DNA of 64,000 nucleotides from Chryseobacterium sp. ZHDP1 (GCF_018603435.1 NZ_CP075682.1:1550001-1614000); one strand, 5' to 3'. Shown: positions 1-8,538, numbered from the stretch's first letter. A program made the numbers and translations. Notes: generated by a model from the sequence alone, not told the origin.

Positions 1-157
1 CTGATTTATTTTCAAGCTTATCAAGAATTTCCTTATCGAAAATAAAAACCGGAACTACTTTTAAACCGGCTTCAAGTGCATGAAACAATCCTGTATTATC
101 TTCCAGCCTGATGTCTCTTCTGAACCAGAAAATATTTACTTTTTCTTTTTTAGACAT
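1..157 (-). CDS. phrB: Deoxyribodipyrimidine photolyase, N-terminal fragment (runs off the window)
   Basis: The first 52 residues read MSKKEKVNIFWFRRDIRLED and continue with 'NTGLFHALEAG' and 'VVPVFIFD'. This is the typical start of the photolyase/cryptochrome alpha/beta (antenna-binding) domain, where the F-W-F-R-R-D-L/I-R-L-x-D-N signature is near-universal. The family repairs cyclobutane pyrimidine dimers with blue light using FAD. The FAD-binding part is outside the window, so photolyase and cryptochrome cannot be told apart. The gene reads leftwards from the ATG at 155-157 and is not frameshifted in the visible part. Confidence 0.85.
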   Translation of the reverse strand, partial: MSKKEKVNIFWFRRDIRLEDNTGLFHALEAGLKVVPVFIFDKEILDKLENKS

Positions 158-235
158 AATGATTTATTAACCCTGTTTTCTCTACAAAAATCAGACTAAT
201 TTTTCTAATAGTAAAGAGATTGTATTTAAATTTTT

Positions 236-883
236 TTAATTATAAATCCACATCAGAACAGGCTTTTTAGATTTCTGAAGCATCGGATCTATCTCTTTCA
301 TCGCATTATTGGATACGGTAGGACAGCCCCAACCTTCAGGAGAACCTTTCGGGAAGACTTCTTCATCGCTCATCAGATTCCAGGAATGAAAAACAATGAA
401 TCGTTTCAGCGAATTGCTGTTGGTTTTTTCCAGACCGTGCATCAGATATTTTACATGAATTCCCCAGTCGCTGTAACCTCGTCCCTGAATTTTGTATTTG
501 CCGAGTGATGAAAGATGACTTCCGTCTTCATTGCTGAATTTCGGATGGTCTTTTGATGCGTCACTGCTCCACTGATTATTTCCGCAACCGTGACCAACAA
601 GATATTTTTTTGAAGCAGAATTTGTTTTAAAATTCCAAACTACCAGTCTTTTCACTCCGGAATGCAGACTCATATCAATCAGAATGCAAAAATCTGTACT
701 GAACTGATTGGATTTGCAGAATGTAAGTGCTTCTTCGGCTTTCGATTTTGTTTTATTTAAATCAATTTCCGGTTTCTTTTCCTGCTTTGAGATTTCTGAA
801 ATCTGTGGCTTGATGGTACTTTCCGCTTCCTGTTTGCATGATAACAGGAACAGAAATGCCGTTATCCAACTTAAAAAATTCAC
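236..883 (-). CDS. Lipoprotein murein L,D-transpeptidase catalytic domain protein
   Basis: This 215-residue protein has a lipoprotein signal (LLSC, Cys16), so it is probably anchored to a membrane facing the periplasm. The C-terminal half carries the L,D-transpeptidase signature: FHSW with His166, then SPEGWGCPTVS with Cys187 as the expected nucleophile, plus HGCGNN near residue 98. This resembles the YkuD_2-type murein L,D-transpeptidase domain, which crosslinks or modifies peptidoglycan stem peptides. It starts 6 bp after the stop of the DUF2459 gene upstream on the same strand, so the two are probably co-transcribed and may both act on the envelope. Substrate and exact reaction are inferred from the family only. 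Confidence 0.82.
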   Translation of the reverse strand: MNFLSWITAFLFLLSCKQEAESTIKPQISEISKQEKKPEIDLNKTKSKAEEALTFCKSNQFSTDFCILIDMSLHSGVKRLVVWNFKTNSASKKYLVGHGCGNNQWSSDASKDHPKFSNEDGSHLSSLGKYKIQGRGYSDWGIHVKYLMHGLEKTNSNSLKRFIVFHSWNLMSDEEVFPKGSPEGWGCPTVSNNAMKEIDPMLQKSKKPVLMWIYN

Positions 884-889
884 AGAAAC

Positions 890-1573
890 CTATTTGTAAT
901 GTAAGAAGATTCCATAATCTGAAGGCGTCCAGAATGCCGCTTTCTGATCCGCCGCTTTCAGAGCATCATTTGCCCAGGTGTTGCAGGTATTCAGGAAGCT
1001 GTATTTTCCCTGTGCATCATAGAATGCGTCATTACTTCCGTAAACAGCATTTGTAGGAACAAGATTGTAGTTTCCGTTTTGGTCTTTATCAAATTTAGCA
1101 TCTACAAAATCTACCAGTTTTTTATACTGATCCTTGCTGATCATAATTTTTTTACAGTCGTCGCCTTCCTTCATAGTTTTATAGAAAGTACAGTGCATTG
1201 CCGATTCGCTAAGCCAGAAAGCGGCCTTAAAAGCCGTCGAAAACTTAAGATCTGCCCAAGTCGGAGTGTCGAGATAGAATCCTTTATCTCCCCATCCTAC
1301 TCCTACATAATTGTAATCTGTACTTTTGGATTTCGTATTGCTGAACGGGATTTTTGTACTCCAGTCCTGTATCTCATTCTTTACAGGCATTACAATATCC
1401 GTATGAACGCCGTTGGTGTAAATATAAACCGGAATTTCTTTTTTCTGGCCGTCATCCTTCGCAGAAACTTCAATAAAAGGCAGAAAATAACCCAGAGCAA
1501 TATACAAAACCACAATTCCTACAATAATTCCTAAAGCTTTAATGATGAGAAGCAACATCTTTTTCACGTTCAT
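890..1573 (-). CDS. TIGR02117/DUF2459 family membrane-anchored protein
   Basis: This 227-residue protein has one N-terminal membrane segment (about residues 6-30) followed by a soluble domain that would lie in the periplasm. The sequence 'YIYTNGVHTDIVMPV', 'YVGVGWGDKGFYLDTPTWADL' in two parts and 'NTCNTWANDALKAA' match the DUF2459 (TIGR02117) family. It has conserved His (in NGVHTD) and Cys (in NTCNTW) residues that could form a catalytic site, although no reaction is known. It sits 6 bp upstream of the L,D-transpeptidase gene, which suggests a shared role in the cell envelope. Confidence 0.8.
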   Translation of the reverse strand: MNVKKMLLLIIKALGIIVGIVVLYIALGYFLPFIEVSAKDDGQKKEIPVYIYTNGVHTDIVMPVKNEIQDWSTKIPFSNTKSKSTDYNYVGVGWGDKGFYLDTPTWADLKFSTAFKAAFWLSESAMHCTFYKTMKEGDDCKKIMISKDQYKKLVDFVDAKFDKDQNGNYNLVPTNAVYGSNDAFYDAQGKYSFLNTCNTWANDALKAADQKAAFWTPSDYGIFLHYK

Positions 1574-1623
1574 GTCTTATTTAAGTTAATGAAAATTTAA
1601 TTATTAATTTTTCGTAAAAGTAT

Positions 1624-1653
1624 TTGTTTTGATCGGAATTTTCGCTAAATTTA
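1624..1653 (+). promoter_or_regulatory. Candidate Bacteroidota promoter for the 26-residue mini-gene
   Basis: TTG at 1624-1626 is followed after exactly 19 bases by TAAATTTA at 1646-1653, one mismatch from the Bacteroidota -7 consensus TAnnTTTG. The 19-base spacing is the same as in the good promoter match at 2878-2907. The predicted start of transcription lies about 15 bases before the ATG at 1674. Confidence 0.4.
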
Positions 1654-1673
1654 AGTACCAAATATTAAAAAAT

Positions 1674-1754
1674 ATGCACAAAAACACGAAATCAAACAAA
1701 AGATTCAAAGTAAGAGTAAAAGTAGCCCCAAAAAGAATACAGAAAAAACGCTGA
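1674..1754 (+). CDS. Candidate 26-residue, highly basic small protein
   Basis: The ATG opens a 26-codon frame (MHKNTKSNKRFKVRVKVAPK plus RIQKKR) ending in TGA. Thirteen of the 26 residues are Lys or Arg and none is acidic, so the product would be strongly nucleic-acid- or ribosome-philic in composition. It has its own candidate promoter (1624-1653), an A-rich leader (AATATTAAAAAAT) and a hairpin with a T-run just after it (1770-1808), so it looks like a complete transcription unit. I do not recognise the sequence. It could also be a chance frame in an A-rich intergenic stretch; conservation in relatives would decide. Confidence 0.5.
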   Translation: MHKNTKSNKRFKVRVKVAPKRIQKKR

Positions 1755-1769
1755 TTTTTAACAAATTTT

Positions 1770-1808
1770 ATTTTCAGAATACATTTTTTTTAGTCTGAAA
1801 ATTTTTTA
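1770..1808 (+). terminator. Hairpin with T-run after the mini-gene
   Basis: ATTTTCAGA (1770-1778) pairs perfectly with TCTGAAAAT (1794-1802), followed by a run of T. It sits 15 bases after the TGA of the small frame at 1674-1754. The remaining stretch to 1923 holds a second weak dyad (CCTTAAA...TTTAAGG near 1834-1854) resembling a degenerate intergenic repeat, and no further frame that I can support. Confidence 0.5.
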
Positions 1809-1923
1809 AAATTCTTACCAGCCATCTTTCCCTCCTTAAAGATCCATTTAAGGAATGGGTGTTCAACCTTCTTACTCTGGAACTTCAACAATTCCAGATA
1901 AGGGTTTATCCGCCAAAATGATT

Positions 1924-2868
1924 TCACTTATTTTGTGAAGATTTTTCCAGAAAATCTATATTTCTTTTCAGTCCGGCAAATTTTGTTCTTTTGACAGGCG
2001 ATTTGCGGAAAATTTCGGAAAACAGTTCCTGCGTAAGCTCCTTCCACTCTCTTTTTTTAAAATTTTTCAGCGCTTCATTCGGTTTGAATTTCATTTGCTG
2101 ATGAGGTGACGAAAAACGGTTCCACGGACAGACATCCTGACAAACATCGCAGCCAAACATCCAGTCGTCCATCTTGTCCTGAAAATAATCGGGAATAGAG
2201 TCTTTGAGCTCGATTGTTGCGTAAGAAATACATTTGCTTCCGTCAATCAGCTTTTCTGAGACAATCGCATTGGTGGGACAAGCATCAATACATTTCCTGC
2301 ACGTTCCGCAGTGATCGGTCACCGGATGATCTGCAACGAGTTCCAGATCGCAGATAATTTCCGCTAAAAAATAGAACGAACCGCTCTGTCTTGTAATTAA
2401 ATTCGCGTTTTTTCCTACCCATCCGATTCCTGATTTTCTCGCCCAGCTTCTTTCCAGAACCGGCGCAGAATCTACAAAAACACGAAATCCGAATTCCCCG
2501 ATCTCTTCCTGAAGTTCAACAACCATCTCACGTAAAATATCTTTGATGACTTCATGGTAATCTTCCGCATAAGCATATTTGGAAATCTTAAAATTTTCGA
2601 GAGTTGAAATTTTTTCTTCGGGAAAATAATTGTAGGAAAGAGAAATTACAGACTTGGAACCTTCTACGAGCAATCTGGGGTCTAATCTTTTATCAAAATA
2701 ATTTTCCATGTATTTCATTTCGCCGTGGAAATTATTTTTCAGCCAGTTTTCGAGTGGTTTTGCCTCTTCTTCAAGAAAATCTGCTTTCGAAATCCCACAG
2801 TTCTGAAATCCAAAACTTTTTGCCTTGGATTTTATAAGCTGCGTATATTTTTCTGCGGTTGAAATCAT
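1924..2868 (-). CDS. queG: Epoxyqueuosine reductase QueG
   Basis: This 314-residue protein catalyses the last step of queuosine synthesis in tRNA (epoxyqueuosine to queuosine), using cobalamin and two [4Fe-4S] clusters. Visible signatures are the catalytic-Asp region [13 protein letters not shown] (Asp133), the ferredoxin motif [16 protein letters not shown] (Cys187, 190, 193, 197), and the second cluster motif [12 protein letters not shown] (Cys240, 243, 247). The length is slightly shorter than versions carrying a C-terminal HEAT-like domain, so this is the short form. It reads alone on the minus strand, divergent from the gene at 2957. Confidence 0.95.
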   Translation of the reverse strand: MISTAEKYTQLIKSKAKSFGFQNCGISKADFLEEEAKPLENWLKNNFHGEMKYMENYFDKRLDPRLLVEGSKSVISLSYNYFPEEKISTLENFKISKYAYAEDYHEVIKDILREMVVELQEEIGEFGFRVFVDSAPVLERSWARKSGIGWVGKNANLITRQSGSFYFLAEIICDLELVADHPVTDHCGTCRKCIDACPTNAIVSEKLIDGSKCISYATIELKDSIPDYFQDKMDDWMFGCDVCQDVCPWNRFSSPHQQMKFKPNEALKNFKKREWKELTQELFSEIFRKSPVKRTKFAGLKRNIDFLEKSSQNK

Positions 2869-2877
2869 GATTTACAC

Positions 2878-2907
2878 TTGCAAAATTAAGATTATTTTAT
2901 AATTTTG
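2878..2907 (+). promoter_or_regulatory. Bacteroidota-type promoter for the gene at 2957
   Basis: TTG (2878-2880), 19 bases, then TAATTTTG (2900-2907), a full match to the TAnnTTTG -7 element known for Bacteroidota. The expected transcription start is about 45 bases before the ATG at 2957. The site lies in the queG-2957 divergent gap. Confidence 0.6.
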
Positions 2908-2956
2908 CCGCGTTTGAAAAATTCAGACCTTACAACTAAGGAAAAAATAATAACTC

Positions 2957-4171
2957 ATGAAAAAAATCTGTCTGTTCACCGGACTTATTTCAGCAGCGTT
3001 TTTTAACGCACAAATAAAATTCGAAAAAGGTTATTTCGTAAATAATTCAGGACAACGAAGTGAAGTTCTGATCAAAAATCTGGACTGGAAAAACAATCCT
3101 ACAGAATTTGAATACAAAACAGATGAAACTTCTGCAGAAATAAAAAAAGAATCCATTAAAAATATTCAGGAATTCGGAATCGATAATGAGCAAAAATATA
3201 TCAGAAAGACGGTGATGGTAGATCTTTCTTCTGATCAGTTGCAATCAATGTCTTACGAGAAAAAAGCGAATTTTGCAGAAAAAACCGTTTTCTTAAAATA
3301 TGTAGTGGAAGGAAAAGCAGACTTATTGTATTATGAAAATGAAGACCTTGAAAGATTTTTCTTCTCTGTGAACGATTCTGAAGTAAAGCAGCTTGTTTAT
3401 AAACCTTATTACATTGAAAATTCATTAATTGCTTATAATGAAGAATATAAAAAGCAGATTCTGGATAATCTGAATTGCGGAGTAGATCTTACGGACGTTA
3501 ATAAACTGAATTACAAACCAAAAGATCTGATTAAAGTTTTTCTGAAATACAACGAATGTTCTAACAGTTCTGCGGTAAACTACAATCAAAATTACGAAAA
3601 AAGAGATCTTTTTAATCTGACCATAAGACCGGGGATGAATTTTTCTTCTTTTGAAATGGTAAATGATTATTATTCCGGAAGCGGAAATGCGAAATTTGAT
3701 AATAAAATATCTTTCAGAATAGGTCTTGAAGCTGAATTTATTCTTCCTTTCAATAAAAATAAATGGGCCGTTTTCGCAGAACCTACTTATCAGTATTACA
3801 AAACAGAAAAGCAATCTGTTGTTTATGAAGGGCAGCCTTTCGAAACAACATCAATCAGAAATATAGATTATAAATCGATAGAAATTCCTTTGGGAATAAG
3901 ACATTATTTCTTTCTGAATGACAAGTCTAAAATCTTCATTAATGCGGCGTATGTTTTTGATATTGAAATGGGATCAAATATCCGATATGATTATAATAAT
4001 TTGAAAATATTTTCCGGCAATAACTTTGTTTTCGGGGTAGGATTTAAGTATAATGATAAGTTTCAGGTGGAATTCAGAACATCCACCAATAGAAATCTGA
4101 TGCAAGACTATTTAAACTGGACTTCGAAATATCAGACTTCTTCTGTGATCTTAGGATATACACTGTTTTAG
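2957..4171 (+). CDS. Exported protein with probable C-terminal outer-membrane beta-barrel
   Basis: This 404-residue protein starts with a cleavable signal ending near NAQ (residue 19). The N-terminal third (to about residue 200) is charged and mixed alpha/beta ('KFEKGYFVNNSGQRSEVLIK'). From about residue 220 the sequence has alternating aromatic/hydrophobic strands (RPGMNFSSFEMV, FRIGLEAEFILPF, WAVFAEPTYQYY, IEIPLGIRHYFF, FVFGVGFKYNDKFQVEF, SVILGYTLF), as in PorT-like barrels of Bacteroidota. The terminal aromatic residue (Phe404) fits outer-membrane insertion. Function is unknown. It is preceded by a good promoter and is probably a single-gene unit. Confidence 0.65.
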   Translation: MKKICLFTGLISAAFFNAQIKFEKGYFVNNSGQRSEVLIKNLDWKNNPTEFEYKTDETSAEIKKESIKNIQEFGIDNEQKYIRKTVMVDLSSDQLQSMSYEKKANFAEKTVFLKYVVEGKADLLYYENEDLERFFFSVNDSEVKQLVYKPYYIENSLIAYNEEYKKQILDNLNCGVDLTDVNKLNYKPKDLIKVFLKYNECSNSSAVNYNQNYEKRDLFNLTIRPGMNFSSFEMVNDYYSGSGNAKFDNKISFRIGLEAEFILPFNKNKWAVFAEPTYQYYKTEKQSVVYEGQPFETTSIRNIDYKSIEIPLGIRHYFFLNDKSKIFINAAYVFDIEMGSNIRYDYNNLKIFSGNNFVFGVGFKYNDKFQVEFRTSTNRNLMQDYLNWTSKYQTSSVILGYTLF

Positions 4172-4246
4172 AAAAAGCTGTAAAATTGTAAATTTTCTTT
4201 AAATTTTACGTATTTTCGTTATAAGTTTAATCTAATAAAACAAATT

Positions 4247-4546
4247 ATGTCTTTATCAGAAGTTATAAAATCAGGAAATTATGCATTAATCGACGTTCGC
4301 GAACCTATGGAACTGGAAATGGACGGAAACATAGAAGGTGCTAAAAATATTCCTTTGGGAGAAGTGGAAGACAGAAAAGAAGAAATCCTGTCTATTGAAA
4401 AGCCTGTAATTTTGTTCTGCAGAAGCGGAAACAGAAGCGGAAAGGCTTTGGAATATCTTAACTCTCAGGGTTTGCAAGACGGCTACAACGGCGGAGGCTG
4501 GGCTGAGCTGAAAGCAAATCTGGAAGCAAATCAGGGAACTTTTTAA
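4247..4546 (+). CDS. Single-domain rhodanese-like protein
   Basis: This 99-residue cytoplasmic protein is a stand-alone rhodanese module. It shows IDVREPMELEMDG (the DxREpxE start of the fold) and the active loop FCRSGNRSG with Cys58, the expected persulfide-carrying residue. Such proteins move sulfane sulfur or detoxify cyanide/thiosulfate; the partner cannot be read from the sequence. It has its own hairpin terminator overlapping its stop codon. Confidence 0.88.
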   Translation: MSLSEVIKSGNYALIDVREPMELEMDGNIEGAKNIPLGEVEDRKEEILSIEKPVILFCRSGNRSGKALEYLNSQGLQDGYNGGGWAELKANLEANQGTF

Positions 4547-4561
4547 AAAGTTCCTTTTTTT
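4535..4561 (+). terminator. Rho-independent terminator overlapping the rhodanese stop codon
   Basis: GGAACTTTTT (4535-4544) and AAAAAGTTCC (4545-4554) are exact complements and are followed by TTTTTTT. The stop codon TAA (4544-4546) is inside the dyad. Confidence 0.7.
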
Positions 4562-4579
4562 ATCTGAAAATTTTTGAAA

Positions 4580-5197
4580 ATGAACCTGAAAGAAAGATTT
4601 CTTCAAAACTGTTTTTTATTTACCGAAGATCAAAATCTTATTGGAGATCTTTGGTCTGAAATTGAAAAGAAATACAGCGAGAAAGGGAGACATTATCATA
4701 ATCTTGAGCATCTGGAAAATATGTTTTCTGAACTGGATGCTTTAAAAGATGAAATTGAAAATTTTCCTGTTCTCTCATTTTCTGTTTTCTATCATGATGT
4801 AATTTATGATGCTGCTTCAAAATCAAATGAAGAAAAAAGTGCTGAATTTGCAGCAGTAAGACTGAAAAGACTTCATGTAGACTCTCATTTCATTCAAAAA
4901 GTTTCTGAACAGATTCTTGCCACCAAATCGCATCACTTATCTGAAAACAGCGATACCAATTATCTTTTAGATGCTGATCTGTCGATTCTCGGAAAAGATT
5001 CTGAAGTATACATTGATTACACTAAAAAAATAAGGAAAGAATATGCCATCTATCCCGATTTGCTTTATAAACCGGGAAGAAAAAAGGTTTTAAAACATTT
5101 TCTGGAACAGAAGGATATTTTTAAGACCTCCATTTTTAAAGAAAAGTATGAGGATATTGCAAGAAAGAATATTCAGATAGAAATTGATGGGTTTTGA
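4580..5197 (+). CDS. HD-superfamily metal-dependent phosphohydrolase-like protein (COG4339 type)
   Basis: This 205-residue protein carries HD-domain hallmarks: YHNLEHLENM (His40, His44) and FYHDVIYD (HD at about residues 72-73), then a conserved Asp in DADLSILG. The family is annotated as predicted metal-dependent HD phosphohydrolases; the substrate is unknown. The ATG at 4580 was preferred to the TTG two codons upstream (4574). It lies 33 bases after the rhodanese gene but behind a terminator, so it may need its own promoter. Confidence 0.78.
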   Translation: MNLKERFLQNCFLFTEDQNLIGDLWSEIEKKYSEKGRHYHNLEHLENMFSELDALKDEIENFPVLSFSVFYHDVIYDAASKSNEEKSAEFAAVRLKRLHVDSHFIQKVSEQILATKSHHLSENSDTNYLLDADLSILGKDSEVYIDYTKKIRKEYAIYPDLLYKPGRKKVLKHFLEQKDIFKTSIFKEKYEDIARKNIQIEIDGF

Positions 5198-5210
5198 TCT
5201 TGCATTTATT

Positions 5211-5263
5211 GACCACCCCGTCAAAAATTCTTTGAATTTTCGCCACCCCTCCAGAGGAGGGAA
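5211..5263 (+). repeat. Dispersed two-hairpin intergenic repeat, copy 1
   Basis: This stretch of about 53 bases recurs at 61309-61362 with only a few differences. It holds two dyads: AAAATTC...GAATTTT and CCCTCC...GGAGGG. It follows the HD gene directly and may serve as a terminator, but its near-identity to a distant copy marks it as a dispersed repeat. Confidence 0.75.
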
Positions 5264-5296
5264 ATGTAATGCTGCTTAAATTTTACCAGCTATTTT

Positions 5297-6079
5297 TCAG
5301 TATTCTGCCTTTATAATTGAGGAGATAAACTCTGTAGATTTTTGCAGAACAGTGTCCGGAATTTCTTTATGCGGTGTATGGCCGATGTTCGGGATGATGA
5401 ATTTTTCTGAAGTCCCGCTTACCTGGGAAATTGTTTTTTCAACCTGATCCAGTGTTCCGTACTCGTCATTTTCTCCCTGAATAAATAACAAAGGTGATGT
5501 TATATTTTTCAGCAGATATTCAATATTCCAGCTTCTGAATTTGTCGCTTAACCAGATTTCCGTCCAGGCTTTTACCATCATTTCAACTTTATCACCATGA
5601 TATTTTGCCAGACGTTCCGGAAGATTGGTGGTTTTATAAGCTTCAAAAGCATCTTTTACACCGTTTACTGTTATATCTTCCACGAAAATATGTCCGGCTT
5701 CACAAAGAGTTGCAATGACTTTTTCAGGATATTTGGCGGCGAAAATCAGGGCAATTGTTCCGCCGTCGCTGTGTCCGAAAAGGATTATATCATTTATATT
5801 CAGTTCTTTTAAGAGGTCATTCAGAAGATCGGCTTCCTGCTCCATATAATTATTTTCTCTTTCATAGGTAAGCATAGGAAAAGATTTTCCGTAGCCTAAA
5901 CGATCATAGACCAACACATTACATTGCGTCTGCAAAGCCAGTTTTTCAGGAAAGTCTCTCCAAAGCTGAGTGCAGCCTAAAGAATCGTGCAGAAAAACAA
6001 TAGTTGGTTTATTTTCAAAAGAGTTATGATATTCTGTATATAGTTTTTTCCCATTGACATTAACAATCCTTCCTTCCAT
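5297..6079 (-). CDS. Alpha/beta hydrolase
   Basis: This 260-residue protein has the complete alpha/beta-hydrolase set: oxyanion region FLHDSLG, nucleophile elbow GHSDGG with Ser104, acid in QGENDEYGT (Asp205) and NIGHTPHKE with His234. No signal peptide is seen, so it is probably cytoplasmic. The substrate cannot be assigned. It starts 17 bp after the nitronate monooxygenase-like gene upstream on the same strand, so the two are probably an operon. Confidence 0.85.
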   Translation of the reverse strand: MEGRIVNVNGKKLYTEYHNSFENKPTIVFLHDSLGCTQLWRDFPEKLALQTQCNVLVYDRLGYGKSFPMLTYERENNYMEQEADLLNDLLKELNINDIILFGHSDGGTIALIFAAKYPEKVIATLCEAGHIFVEDITVNGVKDAFEAYKTTNLPERLAKYHGDKVEMMVKAWTEIWLSDKFRSWNIEYLLKNITSPLLFIQGENDEYGTLDQVEKTISQVSGTSEKFIIPNIGHTPHKEIPDTVLQKSTEFISSIIKAEY

Positions 6080-6096
6080 TAACTTTCAGATTAATT

Positions 6097-7086
6097 CTAT
6101 AAACTTGGCGTATTGGTTTCGTTAAATTCTTTAAGTAAATTCTGAAAAACGGTTTCTACGGGAAGAACTTCATCAATTAACGCAGAAACCTGCCCGATTT
6201 CGAGTTCGCCTTCTTCCATATCGCCTTCAAACATCCCTTTTTTGGCTCTTGCACGTCCTAAAGAAGCGATTAGAGACTCTTTGTTTCTTCCAACGTTGTA
6301 GATCTCCTCCAGTTCATTAAAGAACTTATTTTTAACCATTCTTACAGGCGCGAGTTCTTTAAGGGTAAGATGGGTATCTCCTTCCTGAAGTTCTGTAATT
6401 TTATTTTTCCAGTTTTCATGGGCACTTGCTTCTACAGTGGCAGCGAAACGGGAACCGATCTGAACGCCGTCTGCGCCTAAAATCATGGCTGCTTTCATCT
6501 GGGAGCCTAAAGCAATTCCTCCTGCTGCAATCAGCGGTTTGGAAATATGCTTTCTTACATTCGGGATTAGACAGAATGTGGTGGTTTCATCTCTTCCGTT
6601 GTGACCGCCTGCTTCAAATCCTTCCGCAACTACGGCATCTACTCCTGCCTCTTCGCATTTCATGGCAAATTTTGTTGAAGAAACCACATGAGCAACCTTC
6701 AAACCTTCTTTCTGCAAAGTTTCGGTATATGTTTTAGGGTTTCCGGCGGAAGTGAAAACAATCTTTACACCTTCTTCCAGAATAATCTGAATTACTTCAT
6801 CCAGATTAGGATACAGCATCGGTACATTTACTCCGAAAGGTTTGTCTGTAGCCTGTTTACATTTCCGGATATTCTCCCTTAAAATATCGGGATACATACT
6901 TCCTGCGCCGATTAATCCTAGACCGCCGCAATTGGAAACCGCAGAAGCAAGTCTCCATCCGGAATGCCAGATCATGCCTGCCTGAATGATAGGATATTGT
7001 ATATTAAAGAGTTGTGTAATCTTATTTTGTTGTGAATTCATCTGGTGAAGCTTTTTTGCTGAATTAAAATCTATGAAACTGCTCAT
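6097..7086 (-). CDS. Nitronate monooxygenase-family FMN enzyme (NPD-like TIM barrel)
   Basis: This 329-residue protein has the family start QLFNIQYPIIQAGM followed by SNCGGLGLIGAG, the substrate-side motif GFEAGGHNGRDE, and the phosphate-binding PLIAAGGIALG and GADGVQIGSRF. The family uses FMN and oxygen to oxidise nitronates, although many members have other substrates. Two starts are possible: 7086 (used here, with an A/T-rich leader) or the Met at codon 16 (7041), which is closer to the usual family start. The hydrolase gene follows after 17 bp. Confidence 0.82.
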   Translation of the reverse strand: MSSFIDFNSAKKLHQMNSQQNKITQLFNIQYPIIQAGMIWHSGWRLASAVSNCGGLGLIGAGSMYPDILRENIRKCKQATDKPFGVNVPMLYPNLDEVIQIILEEGVKIVFTSAGNPKTYTETLQKEGLKVAHVVSSTKFAMKCEEAGVDAVVAEGFEAGGHNGRDETTTFCLIPNVRKHISKPLIAAGGIALGSQMKAAMILGADGVQIGSRFAATVEASAHENWKNKITELQEGDTHLTLKELAPVRMVKNKFFNELEEIYNVGRNKESLIASLGRARAKKGMFEGDMEEGELEIGQVSALIDEVLPVETVFQNLLKEFNETNTPSL

Positions 7087-7131
7087 GCTGTAAAAATAAT
7101 AAAAATAGCGGTCTTGCGAAGATTTTGGGCA

Positions 7132-7161
7132 TAAAAAAACCTTCAGAAGTTCTGAAGGTTT
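7132..7161 (-). terminator. Terminator of the SurA-like gene
   Basis: On the minus strand AAACCTTCAGA (7161-7151) pairs with TCTGAAGGTTT (7147-7137), loop ACT, followed by a T-run. It is just downstream of the stop of the peptidyl-prolyl isomerase gene (7168). Confidence 0.8.
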
Positions 7162-7167
7162 TGATGA

Positions 7168-8538
7168 TTATTTTTTAATTGAATCTCTTTTCCAGTTGGC
7201 TTTGAAGTTACAAGAATCGTAACGTCCGTCGATGGAGATGAATGTTGTCGGAAGCTTTGAGTTAACAAATTTTTCGATCATTTCATTTCGCTTTTTATTT
7301 AGCGCCATCTGCTTCACTCTGTCGTAATCTGTTTCCAGTTTGATCTGGTGAGCCGGAATTACATCTTCCACTTTTACGATTTTTACCACTTTTCTTTCTC
7401 TTTCATCCATATCATCGAAAGCGTTCGTAATATCTCCTTTGTTTAATCCTGCCAATTCGTAGCTGATTGTTCCCGGAACTGTTTCTCTTTCAATTTTATT
7501 TGATCCGTCCGCTCCCGGAATAACTCCCGCATTGAACTTTGTTCTTTTATCGTCTGAGAATCTGAAGGTAGCGTCTTTGAATGTCATTTTTCCGTTAAGA
7601 ATTAAACCTCTGATGCTGTCCAGTTTAGCTTTTGCTGTTTTAATTTCCTCATCAGTAGGAGTTGCCATCAGAAGGATGTGTCTCGCTTCATAGATTTTAC
7701 CTGATTTTTTAACAAGCTGGATAAGGTGATATCCGAATTCCGATTCTACAGGCTCTGAAATTTCTCCTTCCTGAAGATTTAAAGCGGCTGCCTCGAAAGG
7801 TTTTACCATCTGTCCTTTGGAAATGTTTTTCATTAAACCTCCGTTGGAAGCGGTTCCTTTGTCTTCAGAAAAAATCCTTGCCTGACTTTCGAAAGTCTCT
7901 CCTCCTTCAATATCTTTCTTGATTTTTTTCAGCTTATTAATCAGCTCGTCTTTATGAGCATCCGTAAGTTTAGGATACATCATGATCTGAGATAACGACA
8001 CCTCATCTTTAATTTCAGGAAGCTGACTTTTATATAAATTATAGAAGTCGGTTACCTCGTTTGGTGTAACGTCCGCTTTGTCTGTAATTCTCTGAATTTT
8101 AGCCTGTCCGTAATATTGGTCGGTATCGATTTTTTCGATTGCGTTTTTCATTTCATATCCGTTTCTGAACTTGTAGGCTGCCAACATTGTTTTTTCATCA
8201 GGAAACTGAGAAAGCAACTGCTGATATTTTGCATTCGCCTGTTCTTTAATTGCAGCAGAACGGTTATCGATTAACGTATCTCTTTTAGCAGCGTATACCA
8301 AAAGCTTATTATTCAGTAAGTTTTCTAAAAACTCACACTTATCTATGTTGGAAGCTCCCTGCTGTTTTGCATAATTCATCTGCTCATTGATGTCAGACTC
8401 CAAAACAATTTCATCACCGATTACAGCAGCAATTCCATCCACTAAATCTCCCTGTTTTAACTGAGCATTCATCATATTTGTACCAAACAACATGATGAAA
8501 ATTCCAAAAAGAAAAGTGATCTTAAGTTTATTTATCAT
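7168..8538 (-). CDS. SurA-like periplasmic peptidyl-prolyl isomerase
   Basis: This 456-residue protein has a signal peptide ending near MMNAQ (residue 25). A SurA-type N-terminal domain (VDGIAAVIGDEIVLESDINEQ region) follows, then two parvulin (PpiC) modules. The first is around residues 175-275 (motifs SQIMMYP, ARIFSEDKGTASNGG, FGYHLIQLVKK); the second, around 285-390, is more divergent (ARHILLMATPT, FRFSDDKRT). The family folds and escorts outer-membrane proteins. It follows the pfkB-family gene on the same strand after 87 bp and ends at a clear terminator. Confidence 0.87.
   Translation of the reverse strand: MINKLKITFLFGIFIMLFGTNMMNAQLKQGDLVDGIAAVIGDEIVLESDINEQMNYAKQQGASNIDKCEFLENLLNNKLLVYAAKRDTLIDNRSAAIKEQANAKYQQLLSQFPDEKTMLAAYKFRNGYEMKNAIEKIDTDQYYGQAKIQRITDKADVTPNEVTDFYNLYKSQLPEIKDEVSLSQIMMYPKLTDAHKDELINKLKKIKKDIEGGETFESQARIFSEDKGTASNGGLMKNISKGQMVKPFEAAALNLQEGEISEPVESEFGYHLIQLVKKSGKIYEARHILLMATPTDEEIKTAKAKLDSIRGLILNGKMTFKDATFRFSDDKRTKFNAGVIPGADGSNKIERETVPGTISYELAGLNKGDITNAFDDMDERERKVVKIVKVEDVIPAHQIKLETDYDRVKQMALNKKRNEMIEKFVNSKLPTTFISIDGRYDSCNFKANWKRDSIKK

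Noticed and set aside
3425..3814. 129-residue frame on the minus strand
   Set aside because: Lies wholly inside the better supported exported-protein gene at 2957-4171 and has a Phe/Ile-rich composition typical of antisense to A-rich coding sequence.
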